DNA from: Pedobacter caeni
Lineage (GTDB): Bacteria; Bacteroidota; Bacteroidia; Sphingobacteriales; Sphingobacteriaceae
NCBI RefSeq assembly: GCF_900129215.1
Contig: NZ_FQUQ01000001.1
Location: 1,116,001 to 1,180,000 of the forward strand
DNA: 64,000 nucleotides
Reading direction: 5' to 3'
In this document: in pieces, positions 18,137 through 24,468 of the stretch
How positions within the stretch are numbered: position 1 is the first letter of the stretch
How the letters are laid out: each line of letters begins with the position of its first letter
The notes under the pieces: model-generated
What the model saw: only the letters and a program-made list of their open reading frames with translations
What the model was told of the DNA's origin: nothing
Databases searched by the model: none
Translations under genes and position numbers: made by a program

Positions 18137-18712
18137 TTATTTGATGATCTCCCCGGTATAGTATTTGGCGAGGAAAAAGGCCAGGTCTTCTTTGTATCCC
18201 CTTCCCGAAGCTTCGAACTTCCAGCTGCCGTTTCTTTTGTAAAGACGGCCGAATTCAATCGCTGTTTCTATCGAGAAATCTTCGTCTAACTCGTATTTTG
18301 CCACTTCTTCGCCTGTGGTATCGTCTACAATCCGGATATAGGAGCTCCTCACCTGCCCGAAATTCTGTCTTCTTTGTTGTGCCTCGTGAATGGTGACTAC
18401 AAATAGCAACTCCTGAATGCGTTCGTCTACAAGGGAAAGGTCTACTTTCACAATCTCATCATCACCTGTTGCACTGTTTCCTCCTGTAGGGTCATCTCCT
18501 GTATGGAATAAGGCTCCGTCCGGAGATTTGTCATTCCCATAGAAAACGAAAAACTCCTCAGCAGGGATCATTCTGTTCGTATCGACCATGAATGCCGAAG
18601 CATCCAGGTCAAAATCATGCCCTGTTCCATCGTTAGGGTCCCAACCCAGTCCTATACTGATTTTCGATAATCCAATATTGATTTTTTCGCCTTTACGTAA
18701 GTTAATTGCCAT
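18137..18712 (-). CDS. TerD-family stress protein
   Basis: A 191-residue TerD/TerE/CABP1-type protein with the diagnostic start MAINLRKGEKINI, the Asp-rich calcium-binding stretches (GLGWDPNDGTGHDFDLDASAF, HTGDDPTGG, ATGDDEIVKVDLS) and the family C-terminus (GRLYKRNGSWKFEASGRGY). The ATG at 18712 is preferred to one six codons upstream because family members begin MAI. Ter proteins act in resistance to tellurite, phage and other stress. Its presence a few genes from a TerY-P operon supports a shared Ter-type stress pathway. It is convergent with the PAS kinase gene, with seven bases between. Confidence 0.9.
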   Translation of the reverse strand: MAINLRKGEKINIGLSKISIGLGWDPNDGTGHDFDLDASAFMVDTNRMIPAEEFFVFYGNDKSPDGALFHTGDDPTGGNSATGDDEIVKVDLSLVDERIQELLFVVTIHEAQQRRQNFGQVRSSYIRIVDDTTGEEVAKYELDEDFSIETAIEFGRLYKRNGSWKFEASGRGYKEDLAFFLAKYYTGEIIK

Positions 18713-18798
18713 ATTTTCTGCTTTGAACATTTTAAAGTTAGGATGTTTTGCGGGAATGGCAATTCTATTTTTTTATCTTGGCAGAAATTTTACACAGC

Positions 18799-19524
18799 GT
18801 GACGACAAGAGATTATTCAGCGAAAGCTACAAACAAAGAAATTGAAAGCAGGTTTGACCAGGATGTTGAACGTTTTTCCAATCTGGATACGGGACAATTG
18901 ACTACACTGGATGCCCCGCTGACGATGGAGTTGTGTACCGATGCTGCTAAATATGTTGTTCCTGAAGCTAAGGAGTTGCTCGATATCGGTTGTGGTGCAG
19001 GCAATTATACCTTAAAGATGCTGAGTAAAATCCCCGACCTGAACTGCACACTGAACGACCTGAGTTTACCAATGCTGGAAAAGGCAAAGGAACGTGTTGC
19101 CATGGCCACACGTGGGACTGTGACCAGCATTCAGCTGGACATGAGGGCACTTGAACTGGAAGAAAACAAATATGACATTATCCTTGCAGCAGCCACCCTT
19201 CACCACCTGCGGGGGGATGAAGAATGGGAACAGCTGTTTGAGAAACTCTATAAAGCATTAAAACCTGGTGGTTGTTTTTGGATCTCAGACCTGATCAGCC
19301 ATGATGCGCCCCATTTAAATGAGTTGTTTCAACAGAAATACGGGGAATACCTGGAAAGCCTTGGAGGTCCGGAATACCGGCAAAAGGTATTCGATTATAT
19401 TGAGTATGAGGATACCCCCCGATCGGTTAATTACCAATTGGATCTAATGAAGAAGGTTGGTTTTAAGCAGGTAGAAGTATTGCATAAGAACCTTTGTTTC
19501 GCGGCTTTTGGAGGGCTAAAATAA
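18799..19524 (+). CDS. Class I SAM-dependent methyltransferase
   Basis: A 241-residue enzyme. The GTG at 18799 is chosen because a TATCTTG promoter-like box lies at 18774-18780, just upstream; a longer frame would begin inside it. SAM-binding motif I is LLDIGCGAGNYTLKML, followed by the acidic loop (NDLSLPMLEKA) and ILAAATLHHLRG. The fold matches general type-11/25 methyltransferases; the substrate is unknown. Four bases separate it from the MFS gene, so one operon is likely. Confidence 0.85.
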   Translation: MTTRDYSAKATNKEIESRFDQDVERFSNLDTGQLTTLDAPLTMELCTDAAKYVVPEAKELLDIGCGAGNYTLKMLSKIPDLNCTLNDLSLPMLEKAKERVAMATRGTVTSIQLDMRALELEENKYDIILAAATLHHLRGDEEWEQLFEKLYKALKPGGCFWISDLISHDAPHLNELFQQKYGEYLESLGGPEYRQKVFDYIEYEDTPRSVNYQLDLMKKVGFKQVEVLHKNLCFAAFGGLK

Positions 19525-19528
19525 GATC

Positions 19529-20734
19529 ATGTCTATCTTTCAAACGATTGCCGGAAACTATAAAAGGTCTTTCTCGGGGCTGAGCCGTGAAACCTGGATC
19601 CTGAGTATTGTGATGCTCATTAACCGAAGTGGTTATATGGCGGTTCCTTTTATGGGCCTGTATGTGACCCAGTCCTTACACCGGTCTGCATCTGATGCGG
19701 GTTTTATCATTACGCTTTTTGGTGTAGGCTCTATCCTGGGCTCTGCTGCCGGAGGAAAGCTGACAGATGTCATTGGTTTCAGGCCTGTTCAGATCTTTTC
19801 TGCGATTATTGGCGGAACCTTTTTTCTTTTTTTTGCCAGCATCACCCATTTTCATACGCTTTGTATCCTTGCGGTGGTGATTAGTTTCTTTGCGGAAGCC
19901 TTTCGCCCTGCGAATTTCGCGGCCATTGCGGCCTATGCCAAACCCGGACTGGAAACGAGATCTTACTCGCTGAACCGCCTGGCGACGAATATAGGATGGG
20001 CTTTTGGCGTAAGTATGGGTGGATTGATCGCTTCTTACGACTACAGGTTGCTCTTCTATGTAGATGGAGCAGTGAGTATTTTTGCAGGGTTGAGCATCAT
20101 GATCTTCCTTCCTAAAATCAAGGCCTACCGGAAAACAATTAAAGAAAAGGTGAAGGGCATTGTAGTCCGTAAGCCATGGGAAGACGGGCTTTTCATTAAG
20201 TTCATTCTACTCAGCATGATTTTTATCATCTGTTTCTTCCTGATGTTCAGGGTGGTCCCGGTGTTCTTCAAAGAGGCCTGGAAGATCAATGAGTTTATGA
20301 TTGGACTGATCCTTGGCCTGAATGGGGTGATCATTGCCTTGTTCGAGATGGTGATGGTTCACCGGATTGAAGGGAAAAGATCGCCGGTATTTTTTATTAC
20401 TGTTGGTGTCTTGTTTATTGCTGCTTCCTTCCTGGTGTTGATGGTTCCTTTTGGTTCTCCTCTGGTATTAGGAACCTTGTGCATCGTGTTTTTTACGGTG
20501 GGGGAAATGTTTGCCCTCCCCTTTGTAAATACCTTTGTGATGAGCAGGGCCAATGAGTTTAACCGGGGGCAATATGCTGCAGGTTATATGTTGGTATGGT
20601 CTGTAGCCCAGGTGGTAGGACCAACAGCAGGTTTTTATATCGCCGAACATCATGGTTATAATGTATTATGGCTCATTTTAAGTGCCCTGCTGCTGGTTTG
20701 TGCTTATCTGTATAAGTTTATGAAGACGGAGTAG
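19529..20734 (+). CDS. MFS transporter (DHA1-like)
   Basis: A 401-residue permease with about 12 membrane helices. The motif-A loop reads GSAAGGKLTDVIGFRPVQI, typical of drug:H+ antiporter-like MFS proteins. The long central loop (KIKAYRKTIKEKVKGIVVRKPWE) separates the two halves. It probably exports or imports a small molecule linked to the methyltransferase upstream. The last 17 bases overlap the convergent cupin gene. Confidence 0.87.
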   Translation: MSIFQTIAGNYKRSFSGLSRETWILSIVMLINRSGYMAVPFMGLYVTQSLHRSASDAGFIITLFGVGSILGSAAGGKLTDVIGFRPVQIFSAIIGGTFFLFFASITHFHTLCILAVVISFFAEAFRPANFAAIAAYAKPGLETRSYSLNRLATNIGWAFGVSMGGLIASYDYRLLFYVDGAVSIFAGLSIMIFLPKIKAYRKTIKEKVKGIVVRKPWEDGLFIKFILLSMIFIICFFLMFRVVPVFFKEAWKINEFMIGLILGLNGVIIALFEMVMVHRIEGKRSPVFFITVGVLFIAASFLVLMVPFGSPLVLGTLCIVFFTVGEMFALPFVNTFVMSRANEFNRGQYAAGYMLVWSVAQVVGPTAGFYIAEHHGYNVLWLILSALLLVCAYLYKFMKTE

Positions 20735-21074
20735 CTTCGTCTTTTAGAAAGTCCGATCTGTGTGGTGTAAAGGCATCAATCAGGATTCCTGGCTCTAAAC
20801 ATACACAGCCATGAACTGCATGTGGAGGCACGTAAAAGCCATCTCCTTTTCTTATGGTTTTCTTTTCTTCTCCAATGGTCATTTCAAATACACCACTGTC
20901 TACGTAGGTAACCTGTGTATGGTGGTGTTCATGGAGGGTGCCAATGGCTCCGGCTTCGAATTTGGCTTTCACCAGCATCACCCTGTCGTCATAGCCAAAG
21001 ACCTGTCTTTGAATCCCATTACCGAGGTCTTCCCAGGGCATATCGTTCTCTATTTGAAATAATTCACTTTGCAT
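20718..21074 (-). CDS. Cupin-domain protein
   Basis: A 118-residue single cupin with both motifs: GTLHEHHHTQVTYVDSGVFE (three His and a Gln/Glu ligand set) and GDGFYVPPHAVHG. Small cupins of this kind bind a metal and may be isomerases, dioxygenases or sugar-binding regulators. Convergent with the MFS gene, with a 17-base overlap of the 3' ends. Confidence 0.85.
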   Translation of the reverse strand: MQSELFQIENDMPWEDLGNGIQRQVFGYDDRVMLVKAKFEAGAIGTLHEHHHTQVTYVDSGVFEMTIGEEKKTIRKGDGFYVPPHAVHGCVCLEPGILIDAFTPHRSDFLKDEATPSS

Positions 21075-21096
21075 ATCGAAATAATTTACCCAAATA

Positions 21097-21131
21097 TAAA
21101 AAAAGGGCCAATGAATTAATCAAGACCCTTT
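21097..21131 (-). terminator. Intrinsic terminator of the outer-membrane barrel gene
   Basis: On the minus strand AAAGGGTC and GGCCCTTT form an 8-base stem with one G-U pair and a 14-base loop, followed by a run of T. It lies between the barrel gene stop and the cupin gene start. Confidence 0.75.
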
Positions 21132-21153
21132 ATTTATCTGAAAAATTTAAGTA

Positions 21154-21723
21154 TTAGAAGATCTTAAAGCCTACAGAAAGGTTATAAATGCCTGTTTTCT
21201 CGTTTAATCCTTTGTTGATTTTGGTGAATCCTCTGGTGTAACGGGCATCAATGGTAAGGCTGCCTATGTCTACCCCTGCATTGATCACTCCACCGATATT
21301 GAATTTTTTGTAATCAAATGAAAGCGGGGCATTTGGCTTGTTCAGGGTATAACTGAAATCCGGTCCGGCAGAAACATGCAGGTTGAACGCTTCTTTGTTG
21401 ATCAGCTTGTAACCTACCATCAACGGGATGTTCATTTGTTTGAAGTTAGGGCTGTACGTTGTGTTTCCATAACTGTATTCGCTCTTGAAAGTGGTATAAT
21501 TAATTTCGGGTTGAAAATACAGGGTTTCACCCACACGTGCAAATACGCCGATATTGAATCCCAGCTTTCCTTTTTCTTTTGACAATTCTTTAAAGTCAGA
21601 ATGAAGATTGGCGAAGTTTGCCCCTGCTTTGATTCCAAAGCTTAATCCCGGCACCTGTGCCTTTAGGGTAGTCATACTGAAAATGCTTACTGCAACGATT
21701 AATAGATACTTGATTGTTTTCAT
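21154..21723 (-). CDS. Outer-membrane beta-barrel protein (PorT-like/OMP_b-brl_2 type)
   Basis: A 189-residue protein starting at MKTIKYLLIVAVSIF with a signal peptide ending LKAQ. The mature start VPGLSFGIKAGANFANL and the end YNLSVGFKIF are typical of Bacteroidota eight-stranded barrels. The ATG at 21723 is chosen over a longer frame because the signal peptide begins there. Role unknown. Confidence 0.85.
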   Translation of the reverse strand: MKTIKYLLIVAVSIFSMTTLKAQVPGLSFGIKAGANFANLHSDFKELSKEKGKLGFNIGVFARVGETLYFQPEINYTTFKSEYSYGNTTYSPNFKQMNIPLMVGYKLINKEAFNLHVSAGPDFSYTLNKPNAPLSFDYKKFNIGGVINAGVDIGSLTIDARYTRGFTKINKGLNEKTGIYNLSVGFKIF

Positions 21724-21806
21724 TTTGTTGTTCTTTTGATAATTGATCAATTTATTTTGATGATTTATGAATAGGACAACCATTTTAGAACTTACCCCTA
21801 CGCCGG

Positions 21807-21838
21807 AAAAAAAAATAATCCCGGATCAGATCCGGGAT
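21807..21838 (-). terminator. Strong intrinsic terminator with no annotated gene before it
   Basis: A perfect 8-base stem (ATCCCGGA 21818-21825, TCCGGGAT 21831-21838, 5-base loop), followed on the minus strand by TTA and a run of nine T (plus-strand A 21807-21815). It would end a minus-strand transcript starting in 21840-22100, where no protein gene is seen. Confidence 0.75.
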
Positions 21839-22070
21839 AGGATGATCTACGCTTCAATAAAAAAAATAAAATGAATTATAGAAAGAAATCGCTGTTCATT
21901 AAGCAAAGGGGAATACTCCCCTTTCAAGTTAACAAACTATATGAGAACGCGAGATGTCGTTTGCAATTTGGTTCCAAGCACCAATTTGGAATAAAGATCC
22001 CCGATGCACCTCCATGCATCGGGAATTTCGTTTTATAGGGGGGATGTGATAAAAGTAGGCAAGATCAGTG
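21816..22070 (-). ncRNA. Candidate structured small RNA
   Basis: The 648 bases between the barrel gene and the LytTR gene hold no convincing protein gene but three perfect hairpins: TGCATCGGG stem at 22000-22023 with a TGGAGG loop on the minus strand, an AAAGGGGA/TCCCCTTT stem at 21905-21924, and the terminator at 21818-21838. All fit one minus-strand transcript of about 250 bases. A CGTAATAGA element at about 22082-22090, like the ones upstream of the peptide and dehydratase genes, lies where its promoter would be. The 5' end is a guess. The plus-strand alternative also has a hairpin followed by AATTTCGTTTTAT. Confidence 0.35.
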
Positions 22071-22106
22071 ATACGCACAATTCTATTACGCCAATGAATA
22101 GCTCTA

Positions 22107-22139
22107 CGTGGTGAATGACACTTTTTGCGTGGTGAATGA
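22107..22139. promoter_or_regulatory. 21-base-spaced direct repeat upstream of the LytTR gene
   Basis: CGTGGTGAATGA occurs exactly twice, at 22107-22118 and 22128-22139, start to start 21 bases (two helical turns). A weaker copy, CGTTGTGAATAT, is at 22312-22323. LytTR regulators such as AgrA and ComE bind direct repeats with this spacing, so self-regulation is plausible. Confidence 0.45.
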
Positions 22140-22283
22140 GAAAGTCAATTAGAAAAAACCATTAAAACTCTCCATTCTTCGGAAAAAAGCTTTAAAAATC
22201 AGGTAATATGGCTCATAAATTATAGTTTTGTCACTGAATTTGATTTAACTTTACACATTCTTAATAAATTTCATGATATAATA

Positions 22284-22295
22284 AAAAGTATTACG
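22284..22295. promoter_or_regulatory. Shared motif AAAAGTATTACG upstream of the LytTR gene
   Basis: Identical, 12 of 12 bases, to 23337-23348 between the peptide and kinase genes. It lies 76 bases before the regulator start codon. Confidence 0.45.
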
Positions 22296-22360
22296 CGAAA
22301 TAGCTGTTTTGCGTTGTGAATATTTTTAGGTTAGATTTATTAATATTATTCCAATTTATA

Positions 22361-22367
22361 GGAGGAG
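22361..22367 (+). promoter_or_regulatory. Strong Shine-Dalgarno sequence
   Basis: GGAGGAG lies four bases before the ATG of the LytTR gene. Such a site is rare in this window, where most genes have none, and it fixes the start at 22372. Confidence 0.7.
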
Positions 22368-22371
22368 ATCA

Positions 22372-23118
22372 ATGGATAAGAAATTAAACTGTGTAATAAT
22401 TGACGATGAGAAACATGCTGTAGAACTCCTGGTTGATTACATTAATACCATGCCCAACCTACAACTGGTAAAGTATTTCACCAATCCATTGCAGGCATTG
22501 ATGGAAATTTCGGCCAATGATCAGATAGATATTGTTTTCATGGACATGGATATGCCAGGGATGTCAGGAATAGATCTTTCTATCGCCATAAGGGACAAAA
22601 CGAAATACCTGGTCGTCACGACCGGTCACTCGAAATACGCTTATGAGGCTTTTGGGGTTCAGGCGAATGAATACCTTTTGAAACCGATTTCCATGAGTAA
22701 ATTCGCATTGATGATCAAAAGGCTGCTGAATGCTGAAAACACGGTTAAGAATACCGTTACAGCAGATGATTTCTTTTTTATCAAGACCGATCAGGTCCAG
22801 AAGTATACAAAGATTAACATCAGAGACATCATCATGATTGAGGGATTAAACAATTACGTGAAGATTCATACCGTGAATGAGACACATGTTGCCTATCTGA
22901 CGATGAAGGAGCTGGAGTCGAAGTTGCAGGATAACAATAATTTTGTACGGGTACAAAGGTCTTTTATTGTTTCAGTGAACTACATCAGTAAAGTGGAGGG
23001 ATATACGATTATTCTGAGTAATAAGATGGAAGTACCTTTGGGGACGACTTATAAAAAGCAGTTTTTAACCTTTCTGGGAGAGAAAACAATGAAATCCAAG
23101 CGGAATGTATCCGATTAG
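22372..23118 (+). CDS. LytTR-family response regulator of the peptide locus
   Basis: A 248-residue regulator. Receiver domain: CVIIDDEKHA, phospho-acceptor Asp in VFMDMDMPGMSG near 62, YLLKPI near 103. LytTR domain: about 135-238, with FFFIKTDQ, IEGLNNYVKIHT and FVRVQRSFIVSVNYISKVEG. A strong ribosome site precedes it. It most likely pairs with the LytS kinase at 23380, from which it is split by a short convergent peptide gene. The TATTACG-type motifs and 21-base direct repeats around this locus are its likely binding sites. Confidence 0.9.
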   Translation: MDKKLNCVIIDDEKHAVELLVDYINTMPNLQLVKYFTNPLQALMEISANDQIDIVFMDMDMPGMSGIDLSIAIRDKTKYLVVTTGHSKYAYEAFGVQANEYLLKPISMSKFALMIKRLLNAENTVKNTVTADDFFFIKTDQVQKYTKINIRDIIMIEGLNNYVKIHTVNETHVAYLTMKELESKLQDNNNFVRVQRSFIVSVNYISKVEGYTIILSNKMEVPLGTTYKKQFLTFLGEKTMKSKRNVSD

Positions 23119-23147
23119 ATTTCATTGTCATGTGCGCCATATTATGG

Positions 23148-23291
23148 CTAGAATCTGGATACTGTATGTCCGGTCGCAGTGGTGTTGGTCGGATCAGTAT
23201 AGGTTTTAAAAGAAGTTGCTCTTCCTTTTTTTGATTTGAACACAAATAATGTGTTTTTCTTTAGATTGATTGCTGTGAGTTCTTTTTTCAT
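23148..23291 (-). CDS. Candidate RiPP precursor peptide, Thr/Ser-rich and Cys-free
   Basis: A 47-codon frame, ATG to TAG. It starts MKKELTAINLKKNTLFVF. INLKKNT resembles the LxLxKxT leader pattern of Bacteroidota class I lanthipeptide precursors. After KSKKG come 24 residues (24-47) with eight Thr and two Ser and no Cys, ending TGHTVSRF. This composition suits a dehydratase substrate that would yield dehydrobutyrine/dehydroalanine but no lanthionine. It lies convergent to the LytTR gene, divergent from the LytS gene (88-base gap), and about 1.2 kb from the LanB gene. A motif identical to one before LanB lies 50-60 bases upstream in the same orientation. I found no other candidate substrate nearby. 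Leader boundary and modification are inferred. Confidence 0.7.
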   Translation of the reverse strand: MKKELTAINLKKNTLFVFKSKKGRATSFKTYTDPTNTTATGHTVSRF

Positions 23292-23341
23292 GTTCTGGTT
23301 TTTTTGTGAAAATTAGCTCGGATAGCTGCATCAACGAAAAG

Positions 23342-23370
23342 TATTACGTAAACCCTATTTTCTTTTACAC
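23342..23370. promoter_or_regulatory. Putative LytTR operator between peptide and kinase genes
   Basis: TATTACGTAAAC at 23342-23353 is identical to 27291-27302 upstream of LanB. A weaker TTAC half-site follows 21 bases later (23365-23368). On the minus strand it reads GTTTACGTAATA, as in front of LanB. The ATG of the kinase gene is 9 bases beyond it, so the site more naturally serves the peptide gene, or both. Confidence 0.55.
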
Positions 23371-23379
23371 GAAGTAAAA

Positions 23380-24468
23380 ATGACATTAAAGAATTTTCAA
23401 GACTTTTTATACAGATACAGGATCCATTTTTTAGGCTGGTTCCTCTTTATATTTTATGAAGTAGTGATTACAGGGTTAATCCGGGGTACTTTTATGACCT
23501 TTGGAAACTATGCGTTGTTTTATTTATTCAATGCATTATTGTTTTATTTTCATGCTCAGGTGGTCATGCCTGCAGCCAGAATGGGAACCATACATGGGGT
23601 ATGGAGGTTGCCGCTTTTCATTGCGCTTGAAGTAGGATGCTACATCCCAATCGTACTTTTTGTGGCGGATTTCATGAGCAAAAATGGCTTGGTCACACTT
23701 TTCGAACCTGTACAATTTACTTTCAAAGCCTATATTTATGGTGCTTACCGAGCGGTTTATTTCATCTTGTTTGCCACCGGGTATTATTATATCCTGAGTT
23801 ATTTCAGGGAAAGAAAACGAGCGGAGGAGCAGGAAAAAGAGCGTTTACTGGTCATCATTGAAAACCAAAGGATTTATTCAGATCTGATCAAGTCGCAACA
23901 TGCCCAGCTGAAAGCGCAAATCAATCCCCATTTCCTCTTTAATACCTTAAATTTTATCTATACCAATACCCGAAAAAGTGCTCCGGAGGCTGCGGAAGCG
24001 ATTATGGCCTTATCAGAGATGATGAGGTATTCTATTGAAGAAGTGAAAAATCACGCACAATCGGTATTGTCCGGAGAACTGGAGCAGGTAGAAAACCTGA
24101 TTAAACTCCATCAGATTAAAGCCGGATATGGCCTGCACATTTCACTTAGCTACAGCGAAGCTGCTGCAGAGGTTCAGGTCATTCCCTTGCTGGTGATGAC
24201 TTTAGTAGAGAACATGTTTAAGCATGGGGAACTCCGGCAGGAATCCCAGCCTGCTTTGATTGAGCTGGATTGTTCTGCCGGAGTATTGTATGTAGAAACG
24301 AAAAACCTGATTGCCATGGAACAACCACATAGCAGTCACCATATCGGCTTACACAATGTAAAAAAGCGATTAAGATCCACTTATGGAGATAAAGCAGCGC
24401 TACAAACCTTTGTTACTGAAGACAAGTATTTCCATACCCGGCTAACGATTGAACTGAACCAGGTGTAA
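23380..24468 (+). CDS. LytS-type sensor histidine kinase of the peptide locus
   Basis: A 362-residue membrane kinase with about four N-terminal helices (FLGWFLFIFYEVVITGL to YFILFATGYYYILSYF), a coiled coil rich in Glu/Arg, the His box KAQINPHFLFNTLNFIYTN (His near 187) and a HATPase domain (LVMTLVENMFKHGE, then HHIGLHNVKKRL). It has little extracytoplasmic sequence, so it probably senses its ligand in the membrane. This resembles AgrC-type peptide sensors in layout only. The partner is the LytTR regulator at 22372. Its 3' end overlaps the LanB gene by 27 bases. Confidence 0.9.
   Translation: MTLKNFQDFLYRYRIHFLGWFLFIFYEVVITGLIRGTFMTFGNYALFYLFNALLFYFHAQVVMPAARMGTIHGVWRLPLFIALEVGCYIPIVLFVADFMSKNGLVTLFEPVQFTFKAYIYGAYRAVYFILFATGYYYILSYFRERKRAEEQEKERLLVIIENQRIYSDLIKSQHAQLKAQINPHFLFNTLNFIYTNTRKSAPEAAEAIMALSEMMRYSIEEVKNHAQSVLSGELEQVENLIKLHQIKAGYGLHISLSYSEAAAEVQVIPLLVMTLVENMFKHGELRQESQPALIELDCSAGVLYVETKNLIAMEQPHSSHHIGLHNVKKRLRSTYGDKAALQTFVTEDKYFHTRLTIELNQV

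Noticed and set aside
21929..22018. Short minus-strand frame of about 31 codons with two Cys inside the candidate small RNA
   Set aside because: Its start codon lies inside a perfect hairpin and it lacks leader features; the hairpins explain the region better.
23009..23245. Minus-strand frame of 78 codons covering the 3' end of the LytTR gene
   Set aside because: It is antisense to the LytTR end and out of frame with the peptide gene, which has the better start, stop and composition.
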